DNA from: Leptodactylus fallax
Taxonomy: Eukaryota > Chordata > Amphibia > Anura > Leptodactylidae
NCBI GenBank assembly: GCA_947044405.1
Contig: CAMRHE010000021.1
Span: forward strand, 5,068,501-5,132,500
Direction of reading: 5' to 3'
Length of the DNA stretch: 64,000 bases
Positions 1 through 8,930 of the stretch are shown one piece after another. Position 1 is the first letter of the stretch; each line of letters begins with the position of its first letter. Both the position numbers and the translations under genes were made by a program. The notes beneath the pieces were generated by a model. It did not search any database, had not been told where the DNA came from, and was given only the letters and a program-made list of their open reading frames with translations.

Positions 1-147
1 CTATGGTGCCATGTTGGTGTTTTCTGTGGAAGACAGAAGAAAATGCTGGTTGTTGTAGTGCCACATAAGTTAACTGTTTGAATACAGGTGACTGCAGAAG
101 ATAGTAAAAAGTTGCTGTGGAATATTGTGTAATCTTGTTAGTAAACC
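1..147 (+). other. Leader upstream of the myosin-tail ORF
   Basis: No ORF or recognisable motif is visible here. The segment runs directly into an ATG in a strong Kozak-like context (ACCATGG). The window starts inside this unit, so a 5' LTR, a primer-binding site or an upstream gag-pol region may lie to the left and cannot be judged. Confidence 0.3.
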
Positions 148-2352
148 ATGGGCAAGAAAAAGAGAATTTCAGCTTGTAAAAAAGCAGAGAAGTCATGCAC
201 AGGTTTAATAGTGCAGCAGTCTGAATGCAGAGAGATACAAAACCCGGAACAGATCATGTTGGATGCAAGTAAAGATAAAGGGTTGCATGATGGTGACTCA
301 ATTTTTCTAAAGCACCTCTGTTCTATGATGGAATATGTCCCTGCTGAGTGTGTGTCTCATAATGGAGTGCATGAACGCGCCAAAGATGAAAATGTTAGGG
401 TGCAGCAGCTTCAAGATGAGAATAAAACCATCAGGTTCATGTATGAGAATGAAATATCTGATTGGAAATGGCAACTTTTGGTGTCAGAAAGAGAGAACCT
501 TAAGTTGAAGAATGAGCTTGACTCTATGAAGAGGTTATATCCTAGTCATTGTGAAAATGTGGTACTGGGTTTGCCTGGAATGGACTGTGTCACTAAGAAG
601 GAGTTTGCAGAAATGAAATGTGCTCTATCTAATGAAGTGATACAGAGTGTAGAGCAAAAGCAAGTGCTTGAGAAGCAATTGCAGGATTTAAAGGAGCAGC
701 ATGTCCAAGACTCCATTGCCAAAGAGAGTGTCATTGAAAAATTAAGAGATGACCTTGAAACTGCTAAACGTGAGAGAAGTGAATTTTTGCAGAGTCAGTC
801 AGAATGTCTGGATGACAAAGTCAGGATGTGTGAAAGACTTACGGATGCCTTGACTGACAAAGAAAATGAAATTGCCGAGGTGAGGAAGCATGTGTCTGAC
901 CGAGAGAGTGATTTAGAATCTGTGGTGCAGACATTGCAGTCAGAGCAAAACTTGCATCAGGTTCGCCTAAATGGTGAAATCCACGAATGGCGAAGCAGAG
1001 CTGGAGTTCTGGAACAAAGAGAAAGTGAACTCAAAGTTAGAATATGTAGCCTGGAGAGGGCGCTGTCAGGATCTTGTGAAGATAATGAGAAGTTGTCTGT
1101 TTTGGTGCAAAATAAAGACAAAGATTTGATGGAGATGTCGTCTGTCCATGCTCAGAAAGTGCAAGCCTTACAGGAGAGTCATAAAAAAGTAGAGACTCAA
1201 CTTCAAGTGATGCAACTAAAAGTCACAGAAGGGGACAGATTTCAAGCAGAACTGCTAGGCAAGGCAAATAGACTACAGGTGGAATTGGATAATGTCACAG
1301 GGCTTCTTTCTCAAGCAGACAGCAAGTTTATCAAACTTTCCAAAGATTTTTCTACACTAGAATTTCAGCTTCAGGATACTCAGGAACTTTTGCAAGAAGA
1401 AACTTGTCAGAAGCTTGACCTTAGTACTAAACTAAAACAAATGGAAGATGAGAAAAATGGTTTTCTTGAGCAACTAGAGGAAGAGGAGATAGCAAAAAGA
1501 GATTTGACAAAGCAGATTTCAACACTACAGGCTCAGGCGACTGATATGAAGGAAAAAATGGAAGATAGTATTGGGTCTTTGGACTCTGTTGAAGAACTAA
1601 AGGAAAGGTTGCAAAAGGAGCTAGAAGCTACAAATCAACGGTTTGAGGAAAAGGTTGCTGCTTATGACAAACTTGAGAAGACGAAAATTAGACTGCAGCA
1701 GGAACTAGAAGATGTAGGTGTAGACCTTGATCATCCTCGTCGGATGGTGTCAAATTTGGAAAGGAAGCAGAAAAAGTTTGATCAGCTGCTTGGTGAAGAG
1801 AAGACTCTTTCTGCTAGATATGCAGAAGAACGTGACCGTGCTGAAGCAGAGGCCCTTGAATTGAAGGCCAAGTTAGAGAGGCTCAACAAGCAACTGTGCA
1901 TTGAAATGGAGAATTTGGTTAGCTCCAAGGATGAAGTTGAGAAAAGCTTGGAATCTGTGCAGATATTGTATGAGAACAAAGCTAATGCTTATGACAAGCT
2001 GGAAAAGGCCAAGAGAGAATTGGACCTCCAGATAGAAGACATGAAGATTCAGTTTGAGGGAAACCTGTCTAATTTGTATGCTGAGATTGTAGATCTAAAA
2101 ATGCTTGTTGCTAAACTAAAGGTGCAAGTGAACCATCAGGAGGAAACAATCATCAAGGAACAGCTGGAGTTGCAGATGGATCAGGTGAAGCGCGAGTCAG
2201 AAATAAAGCTGCAAGGTGCATTAGTAAAGACTGAGATGGAAGCGGCACAGAAAAATGTTGCAGTGAAGAAGGTTCTGGAGCTGGAATCAGAGATTTGTGC
2301 GCTACAGAAGGCGCTAGAATTGGAAAAAAGCTGCCAGCCTAGAGGGCTGTGA
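148..2352 (+). CDS. Intronless coiled-coil protein with captured non-muscle myosin II tail
   Basis: This is an open 734-aa frame starting at an ATG in good context (ACCATGG) and ending in TGA. The N-terminus is basic (MGKKKR). Residues about 80-345 are charged heptad-rich coiled coil that I do not recognise as myosin. Residues about 346-600 closely follow the rod of non-muscle myosin II heavy chain (MYH9/MYH10 type), with landmarks [14 protein letters not shown] (376-389), [13 protein letters not shown] (501-513), [10 protein letters not shown] (539-548) and [15 protein letters not shown] (555-569). Residues about 605-636 resemble the AYDKLEK segment a second time. Residues about 644-726 resemble a part of the rod that in real myosin lies upstream of the 346-600 block ([11 protein letters not shown], 698-708). 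There is no motor head or IQ motif. A myosin gene would need many introns here, so this is cDNA-derived. The protein probably forms a dimeric coiled coil; any role in a retroelement particle or in binding host myosin is inference. The myosin relationship is strong, the element context moderate. Confidence 0.8.
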   Translation: MGKKKRISACKKAEKSCTGLIVQQSECREIQNPEQIMLDASKDKGLHDGDSIFLKHLCSMMEYVPAECVSHNGVHERAKDENVRVQQLQDENKTIRFMYENEISDWKWQLLVSERENLKLKNELDSMKRLYPSHCENVVLGLPGMDCVTKKEFAEMKCALSNEVIQSVEQKQVLEKQLQDLKEQHVQDSIAKESVIEKLRDDLETAKRERSEFLQSQSECLDDKVRMCERLTDALTDKENEIAEVRKHVSDRESDLESVVQTLQSEQNLHQVRLNGEIHEWRSRAGVLEQRESELKVRICSLERALSGSCEDNEKLSVLVQNKDKDLMEMSSVHAQKVQALQESHKKVETQLQVMQLKVTEGDRFQAELLGKANRLQVELDNVTGLLSQADSKFIKLSKDFSTLEFQLQDTQELLQEETCQKLDLSTKLKQMEDEKNGFLEQLEEEEIAKRDLTKQISTLQAQATDMKEKMEDSIGSLDSVEELKERLQKELEATNQRFEEKVAAYDKLEKTKIRLQQELEDVGVDLDHPRRMVSNLERKQKKFDQLLGEEKTLSARYAEERDRAEAEALELKAKLERLNKQLCIEMENLVSSKDEVEKSLESVQILYENKANAYDKLEKAKRELDLQIEDMKIQFEGNLSNLYAEIVDLKMLVAKLKVQVNHQEETIIKEQLELQMDQVKRESEIKLQGALVKTEMEAAQKNVAVKKVLELESEICALQKALELEKSCQPRGL

Positions 2353-2353
2353 G

Positions 2354-3358
2354 ATGGTAAATAAGGTGAAGGGTCACCAAAAGTGTGGAACAAGAGTCCG
2401 TAAGAAGACTGACCATGTATATGTTGTCCCAACAGCTAAAGTGTCTGAAGCCATTGTGGATAACGGTGTTGCTGTACCTGTCTCTAGCCAAATGTCTGGT
2501 GGACAAACGGTGAATAATGACTCCATGTTGTCTGTGAAGGGGGAGTCAGGAAGTAAGAGATGGTTACAAGTCACCAATGATGTGACAGTTGTTAAAGATA
2601 TGCCAGAAAATGTAGTTCAGCATGATCTATTATGTGAGGGTGTACGGTATGGCCCTCGTGCAGAAGGAGAAGATATTGCGGTACAGAGCTTGTGTATCTC
2701 AAACAAAGAGGAGAGCAAGCAGCCTATGTCTCCTAAACTTCTAAGCCTTGATGGTGATGGCAAAGTTTGTTTTGAGATGAAGGTTACGGAAAAAGTACCC
2801 GTGAAACAGTTATACTCTAAAGATATTGATGTGCATGCAGTACGTGTTAGTTGGTCTCTGAGCTCTTGTGGATTCAGGATAGGAGAAGATGAAGATTCTT
2901 ATGGCTATTCACTAAAGGAATCAAAGTCCTGTAATGGGATAGCTGAAGACTATGGCGAGAAATGTGATGAAAATGATGTGATCCCCTGTATGGCGAATTG
3001 TGAAGGTGATGAAGAAAAACTTGCCTTTGCACAGAATGGCCAGGATCTTGACGTAGCAGTTAAAGTGATGAGAAACCAGAAGTGTCCAGTAACCGGAATC
3101 TGGAAGAAGAGACCCCCAGATTGGGAATTCTGGAGAGACACTGGACAGGCCTACTTGGTTGAAGAGGGACTTCGTCATAGGATGTCTCGTCCCATTGTAG
3201 CTCACCCCATGGGTAGTGAGCTGAGGGGGAGGGTATGTAAGTATGTGAGCCAGAGGGCGCTGTTGAGCGACCCAGGCAAGGCCAGAAAAGGCCTTCAGCC
3301 ACACCTTTGGGTGGTGGCACGCAACTCCAGAGGGGCTGGAGCATCCTGCAGGAAGTAG
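2354..3358 (+). CDS. Unrecognised 334-aa ORF2 coupled to the myosin-tail ORF
   Basis: The ATG lies one base after the TGA of the upstream ORF, an arrangement that would allow termination-reinitiation. The product starts basic ([10 protein letters not shown]), has a long acidic, serine-rich and cysteine-containing middle, and has a proline/tryptophan-rich segment near residues 245-290 ([13 protein letters not shown]). I see no zinc knuckle, protease, reverse transcriptase or integrase motif and do not recognise the family. Residues from about 295 to the end are encoded by the left arm of the 3236-3814 palindrome, so the C-terminus ([17 protein letters not shown] and on) is probably read-through into LTR-like DNA. 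The size, intact frame and tight coupling to ORF1 argue for a real second ORF of the same mobile unit. An accessory or gag-like product is possible but unproven. Confidence 0.55.
   Translation: MVNKVKGHQKCGTRVRKKTDHVYVVPTAKVSEAIVDNGVAVPVSSQMSGGQTVNNDSMLSVKGESGSKRWLQVTNDVTVVKDMPENVVQHDLLCEGVRYGPRAEGEDIAVQSLCISNKEESKQPMSPKLLSLDGDGKVCFEMKVTEKVPVKQLYSKDIDVHAVRVSWSLSSCGFRIGEDEDSYGYSLKESKSCNGIAEDYGEKCDENDVIPCMANCEGDEEKLAFAQNGQDLDVAVKVMRNQKCPVTGIWKKRPPDWEFWRDTGQAYLVEEGLRHRMSRPIVAHPMGSELRGRVCKYVSQRALLSDPGKARKGLQPHLWVVARNSRGAGASCRK
3220..3235 (+). other. Possible polypurine tract before LTR-like end
   Basis: A purine run (GAGGGGGAGGG) directly precedes the sequence TGTAAG at 3236. Purine tract followed by TG is the usual layout at the 3' LTR boundary of Ty3/gypsy and retroviral elements. 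It lies inside ORF2, as retroelement coding regions often overlap this site. The interpretation depends on finding the matching 5' LTR outside the window. Confidence 0.4.
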
Positions 3359-3814
3359 TGGACCTGCGAGGACGGAGAGAGAGGCTCTGTCCCAGAGGGC
3401 TGGTGTCCACAGGAGTGGACCAGCGAGGACGGAGAGATAGGCTCTGTCCCAGAGGGCTGGCGTCCACAGAGGACTGTTGCTAGAGCTGAGTAACAGTCAG
3501 GACAGTTAGGGCCTAACTCACTCCTTGAGCCCCTAACTGTCCTGACTGTTACTCAGCTCTAGCAACAGTCCTCTGTGGACGCCAGCCCTCTGGGACAGAG
3601 CCTATCTCTACGTCCTCGCTGGTCCCACTCCTGTGGACACCAGCCCTCTGGGACAGAGCCTCTCTCTCCGTCCTCGCAGGTCCACTACTTCCTGCTTCCT
3701 GCAGGATGCTCCAGCCCCTCTGGAGTTGCGTGCCACCACCCAAAGGTGTGGCTGAAGGCCTTTTCTGGCCTGGCCTGGGTCGCTCAACAGAGCCCTCTGG
3801 CTCACATACTTACA
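3236..3814. repeat. 579-bp near-perfect palindrome, probably inverted LTR halves
   Basis: The left arm, 3236-3511 (276 bp), is the reverse complement of 3531-3814 (284 bp), separated by a 19-bp loop. The arms differ by only a few bases plus a 7-bp duplication in the right arm (CTTCCTGCTTCCTGCAGG). Each arm contains two tandem ~60-bp units around the words GGCTCTGTCCCAGAGGGCTGG. The unit begins TGTAAG and ends CTTACA, so it has LTR-style TG...CA ends. It either is two inverted partial LTRs joined tail to tail or an LTR that is itself palindromic. No target duplication is seen immediately around the palindrome, consistent with it being part of the upstream element. Transcripts would fold into a long hairpin. 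Confidence 0.8.
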
Positions 3815-4146
3815 CTAGTTTGGACATGGGAATATTTAATCTTTTATGTTATTGTTACACTTGTTTTATTTGTAAGATGGAAAAGGGGGTGATTTCAGAT
3901 TTTAATATTTTGCTTGTATATGAACTTGTTTGCTCACTTCTATAATATACTGCAATACTTTGGTATTGCAGTGTATTGTGTGTTAATCAGCATTCTATTA
4001 CACACTGTCAAAAGTGCAATAAAATGACACATCTGGGGGCCTTTGTTGAGCCCCTGACTACCTTGAAAACTGGTCGGTGATGCAATTATGAGTAGTAGAG
4101 GATTGGTGGAAAGAGGGATCCCCCTCCTTCTGAAATCGGAACACAT
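3815..4146. other. Non-coding flank right of the palindrome
   Basis: AT-rich sequence with no gene. A short stretch around 3880-3920 (AAGGGGGTGATTT followed by T-rich sequence) also occurs in the repeat at 44.85 kb, so at least part of it is interspersed repeat. At 3948-3975 there is a small inverted repeat around ACTGCAATAC/GTATTGCAGT. Confidence 0.4.
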
Positions 4147-4463
4147 TCTAATGCTAGATGCACATGACCGAGATGCAAAACTGCAGTGAAAAAACATACA
4201 TTTTTCACGGCCATCTTGCACCAGAGGAGCACCCGTTTTCACGAATCCCCAATACATTTTAGTGTATGGAGGGATCAGTGAAAGTCAACGAAAATAGGAC
4301 ATGACCTATATTTTGATGGTCTGTGACAAAGGACCATCAAAATAATGCTCATGAGAATAATCCCCATTCACTGACAATGAAATTAATGCTGCTATGTGAC
4401 GTCCATTAAAAAAAAAATGGACGTCACACGGCCAGCTTTCACTGTCATGTGAATGTAGCCTTA
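4147..4463. repeat. MITE-like element, 317 bp
   Basis: The left end (CTAATGCTAGATGCACATGA) and right end (TCATGTGAATGTAGCCTTAAG region) are imperfect inverted repeats of the GGCTACATTCACATGAC type. Near the right end is a hairpin with a poly-A loop at 4396-4430 (GTGACGTCCATT / AATGGACGTCAC). No ORF of substance is present. The superfamily is not resolved. Confidence 0.5.
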
Positions 4464-4534
4464 AGCTGCTTATGAGTTTCTGCTCCATGCACCTGATCCA
4501 AAATTATGATGTCCATGAGCATAAAATGTTGAGA

Positions 4535-5165
4535 AGGGGTTAAAATTACTTGTGATATCATAGTAGCTTGCCTGTATGAAAGCAACTGTTGATGCTCCAG
4601 TGATTTCCTGAGTGAAACTATAGTAAGAATATCAGATCTGAACTCACTTCTAATATCACAGTAGCTTAGCTCAGGAACAAATTTGGGGGGGGGGGGTGAT
4701 GAGGCAGTATTTCCCCAATAGCCCTAGCTCCCTCTGCCCATTTCTCAGACTAAACGACCCATGTGTGAACATAGACTTACCAGACTTAAGCTCACTCACT
4801 GTGATTTACAGTTGCTTATCCAATTGAATACTTTTTGTGATATCACAATACAGTAGCTTAGCTATGTGAAAGTCACAGTACTTTTTCTTAATGAAGCCTA
4901 CCTGTGATGTCACAATAGCTAGCCTGAATGAGACTCAGTTCACCAGTGATGTCCCATCAGCTTATTTGACTACAATTTTCTTGTCACAGTAGATTAACTG
5001 AGTAAAACTGATGCTGCAATAGTTTACCTAAAGGAAACCTAATGGTGATGTCACAGTATCTTACCTGAGTTCAACCCACTTGTGATGTCACAACACCTTA
5101 AGTACCTTAGCTGACTGAAAACCACTTGTGATGTCACAGTAGCACCACCTGGCAGGATTACACTG
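4535..5165 (+). repeat. Degenerate ~37-bp minisatellite with CRE-like core, block 1
   Basis: Diverged direct repeats of a unit close to ACTTGTGATGTCACAGTAGC + TTACCTGAGTGAAACCT, about 37 bp. Clear units lie at 4550, 4890, 5040, 5080 and 5130; the copies vary in length and spacing. The core TGTGATGTCACA is one C-to-T change away from the perfect palindrome TGTGACGTCACA (a CREB/ATF site). Confidence 0.75.
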
Positions 5166-5934
5166 ATAGGTATCTATAATATATCTATAGGTATTTATCT
5201 ATCTAGGTAACATTGGGACTACCATCACAGAAGATAGTCACAGTTTATGTACTTTCCTTTACTGCACAATAATCTCTGCATAGGTCACACAGCATGTCTA
5301 GAAAATCCTCCAATAGACCTCAATGAATATCTCCAGACTATAAAGTCTATGGTTGCTGTAAAACACCTGTCTAAATGATGTTAACAGCAGCTCTGACAAG
5401 ATGGCAGCCTCCGTAAACATGTGAAGAAAATAGAATAAAACAATCTACAATCTAACAGTTTAGAAAAGCTTATATGTTTCACTGTTTAGTTTTAAAAATA
5501 TATGCAATGCATTCCCTTCAAGTAAATTACCAGAGTGAGACCTACTTGTGATGTGACAGATGCTTTTCTTAGTCACACTAGTCGACTCTCCAGGGACATC
5601 TGGAAGGTTCCTGAGGAAAGGTGTGACCTCCAGGAGTCCCAGAAGAGCAGAAAACTCTTCCTTTCCTGGCGGAGCATACAGACTTCCACTGAGCTAGCTG
5701 TCAGTTATATATGAAGTGTGCATAGATTTCAGTGGGACAGCACTGCAGTACCTACACTCGCCGCTACAGTTTGTACAGCAATGAGCAGCGTGGCTCGTGG
5801 TATGTAAACAATACCACAAACCGCGCTGTCTGGGTATTGGTGACCTGTGGGGGGTGTCGGACGTCAGACTCCCGCAGATCTAATATTGATGATCTTTCCT
5901 AAGGATAGGCCATCAATGTTAGAAACCGGATAAA
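5166..5934. repeat. Composite insertion splitting the minisatellite
   Basis: This block interrupts the 37-bp array, although one diverged array unit is visible near 5545-5565. The right part (about 5730-5942) resembles the amphibian MITE with AAGGATAGGCCATCAAT and a GGATAAACCCTTTAA end that also appears near 16.2, 26.3 and 54.97 kb. The left part is unique-looking. No coding region is supported. Confidence 0.45.
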
Positions 5935-6280
5935 CCCTTTAACAGTTCTAAAGCCACTTGTGATGTCACAGACTGAGTGAAACCTACTTGTGATATTACA
6001 GTTGTTTACCTGAGTAAATCCTATGTGTGATGACCCAGTAGCTAAAGTAAATTTTCCTAAGTGAAACCTACTTGTAATGTCACACTACTTTACAAGAGTA
6101 GAATTTCCTTCTGATGCCACAAAAGCTCACTAAACTGATTCTCATCTATGATGTCACAGTAATTGACCTGAGTGAAACCCTATTGTGAGTGAGAGAATCC
6201 AACTTGTGTCACAGCAGCTTACCAGACTAAAATTCACTTGTGATTTTACAGTAGCTTATCTGAGTAAAACCTCTAAAACT
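5935..6280 (+). repeat. CRE-like minisatellite, block 2
   Basis: Continuation of the 37-bp array, with TGTGATGTCACAGA at 5954 and further diverged units to about 6275 (TAGCTTATCTGAGTAAAACC). Confidence 0.7.
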
Positions 6281-6795
6281 CTCCCATAGACCTCAATGAG
6301 TCGACTTCAGACTATTGCTGCTTATGACTGTAAAGTATATCACTAAATGCTGTTAACAGAGCAGAGGAAAAGATTGGGGAAGACAACTTCCCAGGGGTGC
6401 ACCTGCCATGAGGTGACCTGAGGCAACTGTCTCAGGTGGCGGCTCCTGGGATAACAGAGGGACAGCATTTTTTTTTTTATTGGCCGCTACCTATTGGATT
6501 ATTCCAACAGGTTGCAGACGATATTTTACTCACCAATCCCCACTCCTGTCCAGTCCAGCCTCTGCTTATTCCTCCAGAGTGCGTTGCAGCATTCTTCAGC
6601 ATAAGCGCCCAAGCAGATCCGAAGAACGGAAACCCAAGCACAGGTATGAACCTAACGTCACAAAGATTTCTGTTGCTGAAAAGTTAACTTTGCAGTAAAT
6701 CACAGCCTGATACCCTACCTAACTGCTGGTGTCTACAGGGTTTGATTTAGAGTCATGACTACATGACTAGATGAAGCTGCTTCCAGTCTAGTTAG
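6281..6795. repeat. Repeat fragment region
   Basis: No gene is supported. Bases 6391-6480 (CCAGGGGTGCACCTGCCATG, then CTCAGGTGGCGGCTCCTGG) look like one end of a hAT-type non-autonomous element. A poly-T run follows at 6469. The remainder to 6795 is unassigned. Confidence 0.35.
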
Positions 6796-6800
6796 GCAGG

Positions 6801-7938
6801 GTTCACACTACCGTTGGAGTCCATTATAAAGGTGTCCGTTAAAAAAAAAAAAACGGACACCTATCATAACGGACACTAACTGATGTTAGCATCAGGTAGT
6901 GTCCGTTTTTTAAAGAGGACCATTTAATGTCACATACCGCTAGAAAGCCGGGAGGGGGAATTCAGCGCACTGCCGGCTTTCCTGGTATGTGCCCCGGGGC
7001 TGAAGATATCGGTGGTATAAGTTAAAATGTTTTACTGTTTGAAGGGCGCTGCGAGGAACGCCCTCCCTGACACGTCTCTTCGTTCAGAGACTTGTACTGA
7101 GGGGGCGTTCCTCACAGCTCAGCGTCATCGCCGAGCAGTAAGGAACGCCCCCTCTGACACTACATGGGCTATAGACCAGTACAGAGAGAGGGGGCGTTCC
7201 TTAGAGCCCAGCGATGACGCTCAGCTGTGAGGAATGCCCCCTCAGTAAGCGCTATGGACGACCGAGAAGTGTCAGGGAGGGCGTTCCTCTGACAGTACAG
7301 CACTATACAGCACAGTATAGATATGGAGGAGAACAGAGAGAGGGGGCGTTCCTCACAGTTCCTCGCAGCGCCCTTCTAACAGTAAAACATGAACTTACAC
7401 CGCCGATATCTCCAGCCCCGGGCCACATACCGGGAAAGCCGGCAGTGCGCTGAATTCAGCGCGCTGTCGGCTTTTTAGCGGTATGTAAAACCGCATGTGC
7501 CTGAGGACACAAAATGTCCTCTTTAACACTGTTAGTTTTTTTTTTTTTTGTTCGTTTCTCCTTTCTGAGCATGCGCAGAGAAAGTAAACGGACATAAAAT
7601 AACGGACAGTAACTGATGGCTATCAGTTACTGTCCGTTATAAGTCCGTTACCCATAGACTTCAATGTTAAAAAAATAACGGACACTTGCTGTCTGTCAAG
7701 AATCCGTTTTTTTCAAACGGACAAAAAGTCCTGCATGTAGAATTTTTTGTCCGCGAAAAAATAACGGACTTCTGACGGATTGGGTGTAAACGGACACTAA
7801 CGGACACAATATAAAAACCCATTGAAATGAATGGAAATTTTAACGGATTTCTGACGGTTCAACTAGTGTCCGTTGCTAAAATCTTGTAACGGACAATAGC
7901 AACGGACACTACTGACGGACACCAACGGTAGTGTGAAC
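6801..7938. mobile_element. 1.1-kb foldback element with GTTCACACTACCGTTGG termini
   Basis: The inverted termini are GTTCACACTACCGTTGG at 6801-6817 and its complement at 7922-7938. The subterminal regions are full of short repeats built on AACGGACACTAAC in both orientations. The centre (about 6932-7485) is a second long palindrome: CATACCGCTAGAAAGCCGG on the left is answered by CCGGCTTTTTAGCGGTATG-like sequence on the right, and GGGCGCTGCGAGGAACGCCC is answered near 7350-7375. It has no transposase ORF. The TSD is unclear: TTAG/TTAA-like on one reading. Confidence 0.75.
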
Positions 7939-8134
7939 GCTCCTTTAAGGTAAACTTGTTAAGGTAGATTTTAAAATCATATAACTTGACTTTTAGCAAC
8001 AGAATGCTTAGTGAGAGGCTGCAATAGAAAGAATACAGAGGGCCACCAAAGTAAAGGCCATTACTTGATATTACACGTGCTGGGGCTAGTTTAGAGATAG
8101 GAGGAAAAACCATCTGACAGGTTCCCTTTAAACT
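7939..8134. repeat. MITE fragment ending CAGGTTCCCTTTAA
   Basis: A short block between the foldback element and the resumed minisatellite. It ends CTGACAGGTTCCCTTTAA at about 8115-8132, which resembles a TTAA-flanked MITE end. The matching left end was not found. Confidence 0.35.
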
Positions 8135-8465
8135 GATCTGTGATGTCACTGTAGCTTACTTGAATAAAATACATTTGTGATGTCATAGTAGTTTACCTAA
8201 GTGTAAACTCATGTGTGATGCCACATTAACTTTCTTAGCTTACCTGAGGAAAGTCCATTTGTGATGCCACTGTAGCTTATTGAATTCATCTGGTGATCTC
8301 ATAGCAACTTACCAAACTGAAACTCATTAGTAATTTTACAGTAGCTTATCTGAATGGAGCTTACTTGTGATATCATGGTTGCTTAGCTGAAAGAGTGAAA
8401 CCTATCTGTATTATCACAATAATTAACTTGTTTGAGACTCAATTCTTTCATTATGTCACCAGGGA
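8135..8465 (+). repeat. CRE-like minisatellite, block 3
   Basis: Diverged 37-bp units, for example TGTGATGTCACTGTAGCTTA at 8139 and TTTGTGATGTCATAGTAG at 8175, running to about 8465. Confidence 0.7.
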
Positions 8466-8690
8466 TGAGCAAACAGATTCGGACCAAACTAAAATGGAAA
8501 GGATGTCCAGGAGAGGTGAGGCAAGGCACTGTTTGTTATGTTTAGTCACCTCCCCTGGGCCTCCACTTATTATACCCTGGTGTCCAGGGAGATACCAGAG
8601 TATAATAATAGCACTTCCAAAAACAAACCGGAGGGCCAAACCTCATGAATATTTATCTAAATGAATTCAATGAGGTTCACTCATTTGTAT
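8466..8690. repeat. Inserted fragment with TTATACYCTGG hairpin
   Basis: It interrupts the array. It contains AGGAGAGGTGAGGCAAGGCA and then a hairpin, ATTATACCCTGGTGTC / ATACCAGAGTATAATAAT, at about 8566-8615. The same hairpin type occurs inside the hAT elements at 14.05 and 35.93 kb, so this is probably a related fragment. Confidence 0.5.
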
Positions 8691-8930
8691 ATGTAACATT
8701 AGCTTATATGAGTAAAATCCACTTGTGATGTCACAGTAGCATGGCATGGTGTGTGGTCTATGGTCTACGAAATAATTTTTTATGTTTTGATGGAGAATAT
8801 ATTTATGTTTACATTTTAATGGATTTGTTAATAAAGCTTGTACTTTAATATAAGGGATGTAATTGCAGTGAGATTTGGATCCCTGTGGTTGCATAGTTTT
8901 TTATGCTGTGAACCACTTAAGATGTCACAG
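8691..8930 (+). repeat. CRE-like minisatellite, block 4 (partly diverged)
   Basis: A unit with TTGTGATGTCACAGTAGCAT is clear at 8723, and a truncated unit (AAGATGTCACAG) sits at 8919-8930, just before the next insertion. The centre is AT-rich and only weakly repeat-like. Confidence 0.55.

Noticed and set aside
148..2352. Reading ORF1 as an exon of a genuine myosin heavy-chain gene
   Set aside because: The frame is 2.2 kb without introns, lacks the motor, has rod blocks out of order and a non-myosin first half, and is coupled to an unrelated ORF2.
3575..3892. A 105-residue plus-strand ORF beginning MDASPLGQSLSL
   Set aside because: It lies in the right arm of the palindrome and mirrors minus-strand frames in the left arm. 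It is a structural artefact.
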